A stretch of DNA of 64,000 nt, taken from Rhodococcus tibetensis. GTDB taxonomy: Bacteria; Actinomycetota; Actinomycetes; Mycobacteriales; Mycobacteriaceae. Shown piece after piece: positions 1 through 8,325 of this stretch (its first letter is position 1; every line of letters starts with the position of its first letter). The stretch covers positions 124,001-188,000 of the forward strand of contig NZ_JANFQF010000005.1 of assembly GCF_024438035.1 (NCBI RefSeq), read 5' to 3'. Under the pieces are notes generated by a model that did no database searches, was not told the DNA's origin, and saw nothing but the letters and a program-made list of their open reading frames with translations. The position numbers and the translations under genes were made by a program.

Positions 1-887
1 TCCGGGGTGAGCACCACCGCGTCGCACTCGATCCGGTCACCGGATGCGGTGTGGACGGCGCGCACCCGGCCGCCCGACGTGTCCACCCGCGTAACCGTCG
101 TGTCGAGCCGGAGATCACCGCCCGCCGTGGAGAACGCATCGGCGAGCGCGAGAGCGATGGAGCGCATGCCGCCGCGCGGGAAGTAGACGCCCAGCGAGGT
201 GTCCATGTGGGCGATCGCGCCGTACACCGCGAGAGCGTCGGCCGGCGCCACCCCGGCGTACAGAGCCTGGAAGGTGAAGATCCGGCGCAGTCGCGGATCG
301 CTGATCGTGCGATCGACACGGGAACCGAGCCGGCCGAACCCACCCAGGGCGGTGAGCGTGACCAGATCCGTCGCGGCGGCCCGGCTCGACACGAGGTCGA
401 GGGGCGAGTCGAAGTTCGCGTCCATGAAGCGGGAGTACTCGGCGTCGAAGATGCGACCGAGCCATCGTCGTAACTTCAGGTAGCGGACGGATTCCTCGGG
501 TCCGCACACCCGGGTGATCTCGGCGACCATCGCGTCGGGGTCCGAGTGGACATCGAGCGACGACCCGTCCGGGAACCGCGCGTGATAGGCCGGGGACAGT
601 CTCTCGAGCACCAGGGCGGGCCGGGTCGAGGTGAGATCCGCACCGACCGCTGCCAAGGCCTCACGGATCAGCTCCGGCATCGTGAGGACGGTTGCCCCGT
701 TGTCGATGTCGTAGCCCGGGCCGCGGTACGTGCCCACCCGGCCGCCAGGCAGCGAATCCCGTTCGAGGACGGTGACACGTCGACCCGACCCCTTCAGGTG
801 CAGAGCTGCCGACAGGCCGGCCAGACCGGCGCCGACGACCACGACGTGATCGGTGGGACCCGGAACGGTGCGGAGTGTGCGTGCCAT
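1..887 (-). CDS. crtI: Phytoene desaturase CrtI (3' end outside window)
   Basis: FAD-dependent desaturase that introduces double bonds into phytoene on the way to lycopene. The protein reads out of the left edge, leaving the first 295 codons. Residues 16-43 form an N-terminal Rossmann fold (GAGLAGLSA at 19-27, ending in ER at 42-43), followed by the PGGR signature of this family near 47-50. The middle part has the CrtI-like stretch around FQALYAGVAP and YFPRGGM. The ATG lies 10 bp after the prenyl synthase stop, with an AAAAGG-like ribosome site, so the two genes are one transcription unit. Phytoene synthase (crtB) is not in view and may lie beyond the edge. A related amine-oxidase-fold desaturase is the only real alternative. 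Confidence 0.9.
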   Translation of the reverse strand, partial: MARTLRTVPGPTDHVVVVGAGLAGLSAALHLKGSGRRVTVLERDSLPGGRVGTYRGPGYDIDNGATVLTMPELIREALAAVGADLTSTRPALVLERLSPAYHARFPDGSSLDVHSDPDAMVAEITRVCGPEESVRYLKLRRWLGRIFDAEYSRFMDANFDSPLDLVSSRAAATDLVTLTALGGFGRLGSRVDRTISDPRLRRIFTFQALYAGVAPADALAVYGAIAHMDTSLGVYFPRGGMRSIALALADAFSTAGGDLRLDTTVTRVDTSGGRVRAVHTASGDRIECDAVVLTP

Positions 888-897
888 CTCGTGCCTT

Positions 898-1983
898 TTA
901 GGAGTTGCGCCGCGTCGCGGCGACAGCCATGTCGGTGAGTTGCTGCTTCGCCTCGGGTGTCGCAGCGCTCGCCGTCAGGGTGGTCAGCGCCGAGCCGACG
1001 AGTTCCTCGATGCGTTGCTCCACGTCGGCGACTGCGCCGAGCGAGGTGATCGCCTCGCGGAGGACGTCCACCTCCGCGTCGGACAGGTCGGTGCCGATGC
1101 TCCGGCGCAGCAATGTTGCCGCCTCGGGATCCTCGCGGTCGGCCCGCTGGAGCGCCATGGCGAACAGCACGGTGCGTTTGCCTGCCCGGAGGTCGTCACC
1201 CGACGGCTTTCCGGTCACGGCCGGGTCGCCGAAGACGCCGAGAAGATCGTCCCGCAGTTGGAATGCGATCCCGATGTCCGTCCCGAAACGCCGATAAGCC
1301 GACACGAGATCGTCGTCTGCCCCGGCGAGGGCAGCACCGAGGTGCAGTGGTCGCTCGATGGTGTACGCGGCGGTCTTGTACCGGTTCACCCGCATCGCCG
1401 CGTCGATCGACTCGTCGGCTCTGGCCTCGTTGCTGATGTCGAGGAACTGGCCGCCGAGGACCTCGGTGCGCATCGCGGACCAGACAGGGGAGATGCGCGC
1501 GACGGCGTCCGGGCCGATGCCGGATTCGCGGATCATGTCGTCCGCCCAGGCCAGCGCCAGATCGCCGAGCAGAATGGCGACTGCCTCCCCGAAGTGCAGG
1601 GACTCGCCGCTCCAGGAACCAGCGCGGTGAAGTTCCTCGAATTGGACGTGGACGGTGGGGAACCCGCGTCGGGTGGTCGAGGAGTCGATGATGTCGTCGT
1701 GGACCAGGGCGCAGGCTTGGACCAGCTCGAGAGCCGAGCAGGCGCGCAGTACCGGACCGGCCTCGGGACCGTGCGGGTCACCGCCCGCGCCGGTCCACCC
1801 GGTCCACGCGAATGCCGGGCGGACTCGCTTTCCGCCACGGAGAACGAAGTCTTCCAGGGTGGAGACGGCGTCGCGGTAGCCGCCGCCCACGGAGGCAACC
1901 AACTCCGTCCGGCCGGCGAAGAACTCCCGAAGCGCATTCTCGACCTCGGCCGCCAGAGCGGTGGGGCGCGTTCCGACGGACAG
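898..1983 (-). CDS. idsA: Polyprenyl (geranylgeranyl-type) diphosphate synthase
   Basis: Trans-isoprenyl diphosphate synthase that condenses isopentenyl diphosphate onto an allylic primer. With crtI next downstream it is probably the C20 supplier for carotenoids (crtE role). Both aspartate-rich motifs are present: DDIID at about residues 96-100 and DDLLGVFGD at about 245-253. GGKRVRP near 50-56 is the usual isopentenyl diphosphate binding motif. The start is uncertain. The open frame continues up to 2136 with unconvincing sequence. A perfect GGAGG (1989-1993) sits 5 bp before a CTG codon at 1983, giving 361 residues, close to the length of mycobacterial IdsA2. Chain length cannot be read from sequence with certainty. 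Confidence 0.9.
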   Translation of the reverse strand: MSVGTRPTALAAEVENALREFFAGRTELVASVGGGYRDAVSTLEDFVLRGGKRVRPAFAWTGWTGAGGDPHGPEAGPVLRACSALELVQACALVHDDIIDSSTTRRGFPTVHVQFEELHRAGSWSGESLHFGEAVAILLGDLALAWADDMIRESGIGPDAVARISPVWSAMRTEVLGGQFLDISNEARADESIDAAMRVNRYKTAAYTIERPLHLGAALAGADDDLVSAYRRFGTDIGIAFQLRDDLLGVFGDPAVTGKPSGDDLRAGKRTVLFAMALQRADREDPEAATLLRRSIGTDLSDAEVDVLREAITSLGAVADVEQRIEELVGSALTTLTASAATPEAKQQLTDMAVAATRRNS

Positions 1984-2154
1984 TGTTGCCTCCAAGATCG
2001 AAGTTCCGCGTGCCCACCGCGAGCGGCAGCAGGCCTCGTCACCACCATAGTGGGCGTCCCCCGGCAGGTTCTGATGCCGTGTTTCCGACGCAGGCCTCGT
2101 TCCCCGATCGATGATGATCGAAGACGCGGTGGGCACAGACGGCGCAGCGGTACC

Positions 2155-2166
2155 TATGCTTGTCGG
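2155..2166 (+). promoter_or_regulatory. Candidate -10 element for leaderless metF mRNA
   Basis: TATGCT (2155-2160) fits the actinobacterial TANNNT -10 consensus and lies 6 bp before the GTG start at 2167, with no ribosome site between them. Transcription would start at or next to the start codon. No clear -35 element is visible. Confidence 0.4.
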
Positions 2167-3174
2167 GTGACATTCGATTCCGTCAGGGGGCGGGCCAGCG
2201 AAGGCTGGGTGACCCGCACTCCCTCCATCGTCGACCGCATCCGGTCGCGCCGTGACGGTCGGGTGCCCTTCTCCGTCGAATTCTCGCCCCCGCGGGACGA
2301 GGCCGCCGAGGCCCGCCTGTGGCGCGCTGTCCGGGAGTTCGAACGTCTGGGACCGGCCTTCGTGTCCATGACCTACGGCGCCGGCGGCTCTACTCGTGAC
2401 CGCACCGTGCGTGTCACCGGTCAGCTCGCCGAGGAGACGACGCTACTGCCCGTGGCGCATCTCACCGCGGTGTCGCACAGTGTCGACGAACTCCGGTCGA
2501 TGGTGGGCGCCTATGCCGACCGCGGAATCAGCAACATTCTCGTCCTGCGTGGCGACCCCCCGGGCGATCCGCTGGGCGAATGGAAGAAACATCCGGAGGG
2601 CGTCGAGTACGCCGAGGAACTGGTCCGCCTCGTGCGTGACCTCGGTGACTTCCATGTCGGCGTGGCGTCGTTCCCAGAAGGTCACTACCGGGCGCCGGAC
2701 CTCGACCACGACACCCGGTACCTGGTCGCGAAGCTCCGTGCCGGCGCGGAGTACTCCATTACCCAGATGTTCTTCGACGTCGACGACTACCTTCGCCTGC
2801 GCGACCGCGTCGCGGCTTTCGACGCCGAGCAGGGCGAAAAGCCGATCATTCCCGAAATCATGCCCATCACGTCCCTCCGGTCGGTGCAGCGTGTGATGGA
2901 ACTGTCGGGGTCGCGGCTGCCGGTCGACCTGGAACGCCGGTTGAGCCGGGCCGCCGGTAACGGCCCCGAGGAGAATCGGGCCGCCGTCCGTGAGATCGGC
3001 ATCGATGTGGCCACCGAGATGGCCGAGCGGCTCATCGCCGAGGGTGCGCCGGGATTGCACTTCATCACGTTGAACTTTGCCCGTGCCACCAGCGAGGTGC
3101 TGGCGAGGCTGGGGGACAAGGTCGGATCGGGAGCAGCCGAGCCCCGGCCGGTCACTTCGGCCCGCGTCAGCTGA
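2167..3174 (+). CDS. metF: Methylenetetrahydrofolate reductase family protein
   Basis: TIM-barrel flavoprotein of the MetF family, expected to reduce 5,10-methylene-tetrahydrofolate to 5-methyl-tetrahydrofolate for methionine synthesis. Visible motifs are SVEFSPPRD (about 36-44, with the catalytic-type Glu), HLTAV (98-102), RGDPP (128-132) and QMFFD (200-204). The length is 335 residues, with about 30 extra at the N-terminus. The GTG at 2167 is chosen because it directly follows a -10-like hexamer; an in-frame GTG about 40 bases later is possible. It is divergent from the prenyl synthase. Its 3' end overlaps that of the opposing glycosyltransferase by 8 bp. Mycobacterium tuberculosis has a MetF-like gene (Rv2172c) in the same place beside idsA2 and lppM. 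Confidence 0.85.
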   Translation: MTFDSVRGRASEGWVTRTPSIVDRIRSRRDGRVPFSVEFSPPRDEAAEARLWRAVREFERLGPAFVSMTYGAGGSTRDRTVRVTGQLAEETTLLPVAHLTAVSHSVDELRSMVGAYADRGISNILVLRGDPPGDPLGEWKKHPEGVEYAEELVRLVRDLGDFHVGVASFPEGHYRAPDLDHDTRYLVAKLRAGAEYSITQMFFDVDDYLRLRDRVAAFDAEQGEKPIIPEIMPITSLRSVQRVMELSGSRLPVDLERRLSRAAGNGPEENRAAVREIGIDVATEMAERLIAEGAPGLHFITLNFARATSEVLARLGDKVGSGAAEPRPVTSARVS

Positions 3175-4327
3175 GGGCCCGCCCCTTCCAGCTGGTCCGT
3201 CCACGGTGGTGGGCAAGGTGTGAGGACACGGTCAGTGCTGCTGTCGCGGTGACCGAGAACGGGTGACCCATCGCCCCGGCCACGTCCGTCGCGGTGGGTG
3301 ACGCCCCCCGTTCGAGGGCTCGTGCGCACAGCCTCGACGTCACCGCAGCGAGATAACCGACTGCGCCCCAGCGGCGCACCCGGCCGCGGCCCACCGCGAG
3401 CGCTGCAGGCGGCAGGAGGTACGCAGATCCGGCCATGCCGAGGGCCGTCACCGCCCCCCACCGCGAGCCGAAGGCCGTCCACAACCAGCGGTCGTATCCG
3501 CTGCGCAGAGCCCGCGCGTCCTCGTACATCCGGCAGGTCGCGACACCACCTGCCGCGACAACGTGCGTGGAAACTCCGCGGCGTCGCAGCAGTCGGGCGA
3601 TGTCGAGATCCTCGGTGAGACTGTTCACCACGGCGCCGTGCCCGCCCACCCGGTGGTAGGCCGCGGAGTCGAACACCATGAACTGTCCACAGGCCACCGC
3701 CATGGACGGCCGCAACGAACGATTGGCGAGTCGCACGGGCAGCGAAGCGGCCCACGACCAGGCGAGGAGCGGCTGGACGGCGATCTCGGCGATCGACACC
3801 GACTCCTGGAACGGCCACGGGCAGACCAACCCCGCCCCGGTGTCGCGGAGTGCGGAACAGGCCGCGGCGAGCGCGCCCGGTTGCAGCCGCACGTCGGCAT
3901 CGAGGAAGACCAGCAGTCCGCCCCGGTCCGGATGGAGCGCTTCGGCGTGTTCGCGGGCGCGGTGGCAGGCCGCGGGCTTTCCCACCCACCCTGGGGGCGG
4001 CTCGTCGCTGCTTCTGACGACGGTGAACCGCGGGTCGCCGGCCACCGCAGCCTCGGCTATCGCGGCAGTGTCGTCGGTCGAGGCGTCGTCGAACACGAGC
4101 ACCCAGAGATCCTCGACGCCGCGCTGACCGGTCAGGTCCTCGATCAGCGCAGGCAGTCGACGGCACTCGTTGCGGGCAGGAATGCAGACCGTGACCGGTT
4201 CGGTGATGGTGCGGGACGGCACCCGCAGGCGTGGAGCGCTGCGCAGATTGGCGGCGGCGGTGACCATCCCGGCCACCGACAGCAGCGAACCTATGCGGAC
4301 CAGATGAACGATCGCCGCAGGAGTCAC
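3167..4327 (-). CDS. Family 2 glycosyltransferase, probable carotenoid glycosyltransferase (CruC/CrtQ-like)
   Basis: Membrane-linked GT-A glycosyltransferase of 386 residues. It has CIPARNE at about 48-54, the nucleotide-sugar/metal DAD at 143-145, TEDLD at about 238-242 and a YDRW motif (278-281) of processive-type family 2 enzymes. Hydrophobic segments lie at residues 5-26 and in the C-terminal third. Its start GTG overlaps the lppM stop in a GTGA tetranucleotide, so translation is coupled. Position downstream of the ketolase and hydratase genes suggests it glycosylates the hydroxylated end of a carotenoid; that substrate is inferred. A general lipid glycosyltransferase is possible. Confidence 0.78.
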   Translation of the reverse strand: MTPAAIVHLVRIGSLLSVAGMVTAAANLRSAPRLRVPSRTITEPVTVCIPARNECRRLPALIEDLTGQRGVEDLWVLVFDDASTDDTAAIAEAAVAGDPRFTVVRSSDEPPPGWVGKPAACHRAREHAEALHPDRGGLLVFLDADVRLQPGALAAACSALRDTGAGLVCPWPFQESVSIAEIAVQPLLAWSWAASLPVRLANRSLRPSMAVACGQFMVFDSAAYHRVGGHGAVVNSLTEDLDIARLLRRRGVSTHVVAAGGVATCRMYEDARALRSGYDRWLWTAFGSRWGAVTALGMAGSAYLLPPAALAVGRGRVRRWGAVGYLAAVTSRLCARALERGASPTATDVAGAMGHPFSVTATAALTVSSHLAHHRGRTSWKGRALS

Positions 4328-5046
4328 ACGGTCGAGGAGTCCTTGCGGCGTCCGCTGCCCACCGCAGGCTCCTTGTTGCGGGCCAGCCATGCCAGCGCCC
4401 CCACGATCACGGCCACCCCGAGCGTCACACCCGCCATGATGCCCGCCCAGCCCGCGAAGCTGCGGGTACTGGGGTCGGAGTAGCGCACCTCGGCGCGAAT
4501 GGTGGACGTGTCACCCGCAGGCAGCTTCCAGGACACGATGGAGTCCCCTTCACGAGTGCCGTTGGTCGTGGCCACCCGGGCTGGGAAGGCGATGGTGAAC
4601 TGCACATCGGTGCCCTGGGCGGGAACCGAGCTGAGATCGGCCTTGCCTTCGAGGGTCACGAGGTCGCCGGTGCGGCGCAGCGAAATCTGGAAACTGCCGG
4701 TGGCCTGCTCGGACATCGAGCCGAGTTGCTGCACGTCACCGAACGTGAGATCGCTGAAGAACGCCTGGGTACCGACGTACCCGTCCTTCTTGTACTCCTG
4801 CACGCGGATCTTGCCCGACAACGCATTGGGCGGGGTGAGCTGCGGCCCCTTGTCCTGATCGTTCGCGGGCACGGCCGCAGCCACGATCTGGCCGGAGACC
4901 CGGTCGTCCGCGGATACTCCCATCGACACCTGAACACGCAGGCAGCCGGCGAGCAGCGGTACGAGCAGGAGTGCCAGGGCCGTCAGCGAGAGGGCCCGGC
5001 TCCGCGCGCGGGTGGTGTTCGGGGCGGGGAGTGAGGGCAGCTGCAC
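4324..5046 (-). CDS. lppM: LppM-family lipoprotein
   Basis: Secreted lipoprotein of 240 residues. A basic N-terminus and hydrophobic stretch end in the lipobox LAGC (Cys about residue 35). A beta-rich extracytoplasmic domain follows, then a second membrane segment near 203-223 and a short basic tail (RRKDSSTV end). This architecture, with the neighbours idsA and metF, matches mycobacterial LppM (Rv2171), a cell-envelope protein linked to phosphatidylinositol-mannoside lipids and phagosome interaction. It starts with GTG, 31 bp after the hydratase gene, and overlaps the glycosyltransferase by 4 bp. It therefore sits inside a carotenoid operon, which is unexpected. Its role in pigment handling is unknown. 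Confidence 0.82.
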   Translation of the reverse strand: MQLPSLPAPNTTRARSRALSLTALALLLVPLLAGCLRVQVSMGVSADDRVSGQIVAAAVPANDQDKGPQLTPPNALSGKIRVQEYKKDGYVGTQAFFSDLTFGDVQQLGSMSEQATGSFQISLRRTGDLVTLEGKADLSSVPAQGTDVQFTIAFPARVATTNGTREGDSIVSWKLPAGDTSTIRAEVRYSDPSTRSFAGWAGIMAGVTLGVAVIVGALAWLARNKEPAVGSGRRKDSSTV

Positions 5047-5077
5047 AGTCGTATCGTGCCAGGGGCGTGAACCGGTG

Positions 5078-5899
5078 TCAGGCGCGAGGGGGCGTGTCGG
5101 GGATCTCGGGTTGCCGGACCCTCGACCGCAGAAGGACGACGAGCAGGGGAATTCCGAGAAATCCCATCATGATCGACCCGTACATCGCCGAGTATCGAAG
5201 TCCCGGTCCGTCGAGGAACACGGCGTGAGCCAGTGCCGACCCCAGCCAGGTCCACAGGAACAGGGTGATCGGGACGCCGTCGTGGTGCGGTGCACTCGGA
5301 TCGGTGTGGGAAATGCGGTGGTCGAACCACTCCATGGCGGCCGCCATGGCAGCCGCCACGAGGAACCAGCCGACGTAGTTGGTCACCGGGATGTGCTCCA
5401 CACCGGGAAGACCCGCGTCGGCGACGCACCATGTCCACTGCCCGTCCGCGACCATCTGCGGGTCGAGATACAGATCCCACCCGACGACTCCGAAGGTCGT
5501 GAGGGCAATTCGAACAAGGTGCCGAAGTCTGCCTCGCGCCAGTAGGGAGGCGACACACCACACCGGGTAGAAACCCGCTGTCCAGGCGAACGGCACCACA
5601 AGGGGAACACCGGCGAGTGCCGGGCCGAGTCGGTCGACGCTGTAGTCGTAACAGCCGTAGGGCACGCCGGTTGCCGTCCCGACGACCTCCGAGAACAGGC
5701 CGAGTCCCGCGGTCACCAGCACCAGAGCCGCGGTCCAGCGCGGCCCCCGCGTGACGGCGGCGTGGGTGATACTCGCCGCGGCCAACAGGAGCACGACCCA
5801 GACCGTCACCACGTCGCGGAGGTCACCGTGCACCAAGGGGTAGATAATTTGCGCCGCGATCGCTGCTGCGGCAGCCAGGACGGAAATGCGAGCGGTCAT
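5078..5899 (-). CDS. cruF: Carotenoid biosynthesis membrane protein, CruF-type 1',2'-hydratase
   Basis: Integral membrane protein of 273 residues with about seven or eight hydrophobic segments. It belongs to the family described as CruF (gamma-carotene 1',2'-hydratase) in cyanobacteria and bisanhydrobacterioruberin hydratase in haloarchaea. The family signature is visible as GWDLYLDPQM followed by GQWTW, about two thirds along, plus YGCYDY near residue 80. It would add water to the acyclic psi end of a monocyclic carotene, creating the hydroxyl that is glycosylated next. Its ATG overlaps the crtO stop (ATGA). Substrate specificity is inferred from context. Confidence 0.8.
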   Translation of the reverse strand: MTARISVLAAAAAIAAQIIYPLVHGDLRDVVTVWVVLLLAAASITHAAVTRGPRWTAALVLVTAGLGLFSEVVGTATGVPYGCYDYSVDRLGPALAGVPLVVPFAWTAGFYPVWCVASLLARGRLRHLVRIALTTFGVVGWDLYLDPQMVADGQWTWCVADAGLPGVEHIPVTNYVGWFLVAAAMAAAMEWFDHRISHTDPSAPHHDGVPITLFLWTWLGSALAHAVFLDGPGLRYSAMYGSIMMGFLGIPLLVVLLRSRVRQPEIPDTPPRA

Positions 5900-7485
5900 C
5901 GCCTCGGCCACAGGCGCCGCAGACGGGCGGTCCTGGCGGCGCGGCGCGCGTCGTGGAGCGCGAGGGTTGCGGCGCTGCGCCCGCTGGCGCCGGACACCCC
6001 GCCGCCCGGATGCGTCGAGGCGCCGGTGAGATACAGGTGTTCGGCTCCGGGGACTCGGTGCCCCGACAGTTCCGGGAGAGGCCGCCACATCATCATCTGA
6101 TCCAGGGACATCTCGACGTGCATCACGTTTCCCCCGATCAGTCCCATCTCGTCTTCGAGGTCCCGCGGCGACTGCACATGGCGGTCCAGGACCGATGCGG
6201 AGAAACCGGGGGCGAGAGCCTCGACTTCGTCGACGATGCGATCGGCTTCGGACCCGGCCAGGTCGCTCCACCGCCGCCCGCCGCTGAGCCGGTACGGCTG
6301 CCACTGGGACCACAGGGTCACCTGATGCTGACCCGCGGGCGCGATCGTGGGGTCGAGGCCACTGAAGCTCATTCCCAGTACCGCGGGCCGCGGCGGAAGT
6401 TCCCCGGCCAATGCGGCACCGTGGGCGAGCCTCAGCTGCGCGCGATCGGACACGAGGAGCTGTAGTCCGCTGGTCACCGAGGTGTCGGGAGCGCTCGGAT
6501 ACGACGGCAATGCGTCGGTTGCCAGCCGCACCACCATCCCGATACCCGGTCCGACCCGAATCCGCCGGCGCCAGCGATCGAGAGCCTGCTTGTCGAAGCC
6601 GCCCTCTTCGAGGAGGCTGAGGGTGGTGAGCACATGACACCCGGCAATGATTGTGCGCGAACGGATTTCACGCCCCTCCGATGTCCGCGTGATCCAGCAG
6701 GTTCCGTCCCGGCGCAGCACTGTCACCTCTTCACCCAGGGAGAGGACGCCGGAGTCTGCACGCAACCGCGACGCCAGCGCCGCCGTCAACGCGCCGCTGC
6801 CACCGACAGCCCGGCCGGGTGGAATCGTGTGCATCAGCGCCGCGAATCCGACCATCGGGGCCGTGCCGGGCTCGGACATCGGCGGCCCGGACTGGGCGCC
6901 GAACCAGGCGAGTGCAGCCTTGAGCCGTTCGTCGTCGAAGTACTCGTCCAGCAGGGCGTCACCCGACGCGAGGAACTGCCGCGACAGGTCGCTGCCACCG
7001 GCTCCCGTGTCGAGGCCCCAGAACGAGGACAGCAACGCGGGGGCGGTCGGCGGCCTGCTGAATGCCTGCATCACGCGCGCGCTGCGCGGCCCCCACACGT
7101 CGACGAACCGCCGATACGCGTCGGCCTCGGCGGGTCCGCAGGACTCCTCGATGGACCGGCAGGTGGCGTCGATACTGCGGCGGAAGACGATGCCCGGTCG
7201 ATCGGTTCCCGCAGGTGCGGGAGCGAAGGCCCACGGATCGCAGTCCAGATAGCGCAGACCGTGCGCGTGCAGATCGAGTTCTTCGACGATGCCGGTGTGG
7301 CGAACCATGATGTGTGCCGAGGACCCGCGGTCGACCCGGTGACCAGGGAACCGTTCCACCGTCGAGACTGCTCCGCCCGGTACCGTGTCGCGTTCGATCA
7401 CCTCGACCGACCACCCGGTCCGAGCCAGATAGCACGCCGACACCAGAGCGTTGTGTCCCGACCCGACCACCACCGCATCGATCAT
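5896..7485 (-). CDS. crtO: CrtO-type carotene ketolase (phytoene-dehydrogenase-like FAD protein)
   Basis: FAD-dependent oxidoreductase of 529 residues, close in length to the Rhodococcus erythropolis CrtO beta-carotene ketolase. The N-terminus has VVVGSGHNALVSA (5-17) and the acidic end of the dinucleotide fold IERD (about 31-34). The C-terminus has the HPGGGVSG motif of the CrtI/CrtO superfamily. It differs from the true desaturase at the left edge in carrying GHNA instead of GAGLAG. It would place a 4-keto group on a beta-ionone ring. It leads the crtO-cruF-lppM-glycosyltransferase unit and follows the GNAT gene by 34 bp. Another desaturase or saturase activity cannot be excluded. Confidence 0.75.
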   Translation of the reverse strand: MIDAVVVGSGHNALVSACYLARTGWSVEVIERDTVPGGAVSTVERFPGHRVDRGSSAHIMVRHTGIVEELDLHAHGLRYLDCDPWAFAPAPAGTDRPGIVFRRSIDATCRSIEESCGPAEADAYRRFVDVWGPRSARVMQAFSRPPTAPALLSSFWGLDTGAGGSDLSRQFLASGDALLDEYFDDERLKAALAWFGAQSGPPMSEPGTAPMVGFAALMHTIPPGRAVGGSGALTAALASRLRADSGVLSLGEEVTVLRRDGTCWITRTSEGREIRSRTIIAGCHVLTTLSLLEEGGFDKQALDRWRRRIRVGPGIGMVVRLATDALPSYPSAPDTSVTSGLQLLVSDRAQLRLAHGAALAGELPPRPAVLGMSFSGLDPTIAPAGQHQVTLWSQWQPYRLSGGRRWSDLAGSEADRIVDEVEALAPGFSASVLDRHVQSPRDLEDEMGLIGGNVMHVEMSLDQMMMWRPLPELSGHRVPGAEHLYLTGASTHPGGGVSGASGRSAATLALHDARRAARTARLRRLWPRR

Positions 7486-7491
7486 CGGGCC

Positions 7492-7497
7492 AGGCTA
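7492..7497 (-). promoter_or_regulatory. Candidate -10 element for leaderless crtO mRNA
   Basis: On the minus strand TAGCCT lies 6 bp before the crtO ATG with no ribosome-binding sequence between. This suggests the crtO-cruF-lppM-glycosyltransferase unit has its own leaderless promoter after the GNAT gene. A similar hexamer occurs again about 20 bp upstream. Confidence 0.35.
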
Positions 7498-7519
7498 GCG
7501 GTTCTGTTGTAGGGGGAGG

Positions 7520-8155
7520 CTAGAGCCCAGCGGAAAGGCTACGGCCGAGCGGAAGGTTACGACCCAGGACCGCGAACGGACGATTGTCACCTGCGAACCG
7601 GAAGTGCCGCAGCACATCGGTGAATCCGAGACGACGATAGAGCCGCCACGCGCGATTGTCCTCGTCGGCGACCTCGGGGGTGGACAACAGCACACCGCGC
7701 TCGGGTCTGCGGTCGAGCAGTCGGAGAAGGAGCGTCTCGCCGAGACGGTGTCCCTGGGCGTCGGGGTGCACGTGGAGTTCGGTCAGTTCGAAATAGTCGT
7801 CGAGGATCGTGTCGATCCGGTCAAGGGTCCAGCCGGTGTGCCGTAAACCGGTGCGGACCTGCTGGTGCCACCACTGTTCGGGGGCTCCCCGGTAGCCGTA
7901 GGCGACAGCGACGAGGCGGTCGACCGCATCGGATTCGGTGGACGGATCGGCGGGGACCACTGCGCCGACACCACACCACCCTGATCGCTGCACGTGCTCG
8001 GTCCACATCGGCGCCCGGTGATATTCCGTCCCCCGGGGATAGCCCATGGCGGCGACATAGATCGCGAGGGCCTCCTGGAGGCGGTCGCGAAACTCGGCAG
8101 CCGAGAGTTCGACCACGAGCGGGATCTGGTCAGCGTTCGTGTCGACCGGTCTCAC
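7520..8155 (-). CDS. GNAT-family N-acetyltransferase
   Basis: Cytoplasmic acetyltransferase of 211 residues. The acetyl-CoA pyrophosphate loop is visible as QGHRLGETLL (about 134-143), following the beta strand TELHVHP. The C-terminal NRAWRLYRRLGF segment is typical of GNAT domains. The GTG at 8155 is chosen because the frame further upstream is low-quality coding and AGAGAAGG directly precedes this codon. Position next to lppM and the DUF3040/mraZ region matches M. tuberculosis Rv2170, a GNAT protein. The acceptor substrate cannot be read from sequence. It is divergent from the HEPN gene, so the LexA-type box at 8201-8216 lies in its upstream region too. Confidence 0.82.
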   Translation of the reverse strand: MRPVDTNADQIPLVVELSAAEFRDRLQEALAIYVAAMGYPRGTEYHRAPMWTEHVQRSGWCGVGAVVPADPSTESDAVDRLVAVAYGYRGAPEQWWHQQVRTGLRHTGWTLDRIDTILDDYFELTELHVHPDAQGHRLGETLLLRLLDRRPERGVLLSTPEVADEDNRAWRLYRRLGFTDVLRHFRFAGDNRPFAVLGRNLPLGRSLSAGL

Positions 8156-8162
8156 CCTTCTC

Positions 8163-8193
8163 TTGACGACGTGTCGGTGGGTCCAGCTATATT
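8163..8193 (+). promoter_or_regulatory. Sigma-70-type promoter of the HEPN gene
   Basis: TTGACG (8163-8168) and TATATT (8188-8193) are separated by 19 bp. The predicted start of transcription is at about 8200, immediately before or within the LexA-type box, an arrangement in which a bound repressor would block initiation. Confidence 0.55.
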
Positions 8194-8200
8194 GAATAGG

Positions 8201-8216
8201 TCGAACGGATGTTCGA
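8201..8216 (+). promoter_or_regulatory. LexA-type SOS box
   Basis: TCGAACGGATGTTCGA is a perfect match to the actinobacterial/Gram-positive LexA operator form TCGAAC-N4-GTTCGA. It lies directly downstream of the -10 hexamer TATATT, the position expected for repression of the downstream HEPN gene. It is also 46 bp from the start of the divergent GNAT gene. Confidence 0.75.
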
Positions 8217-8325
8217 TAGCGGGGATCCGGTGATGCTCGAGGGAAGCGAGCATCGCCGGCGCCCCGGCTCACGACAGGACTACGCCCGGCGGGGTGGACA
8301 CACCGGGGTTGTGGAGGTGTTCGAA

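Noticed and set aside
853-2166. Long plus-strand open frame upstream of and in frame with metF
   Set aside because: It is antisense to the prenyl diphosphate synthase, whose motifs are unmistakable; the frame is open only because of high GC content.
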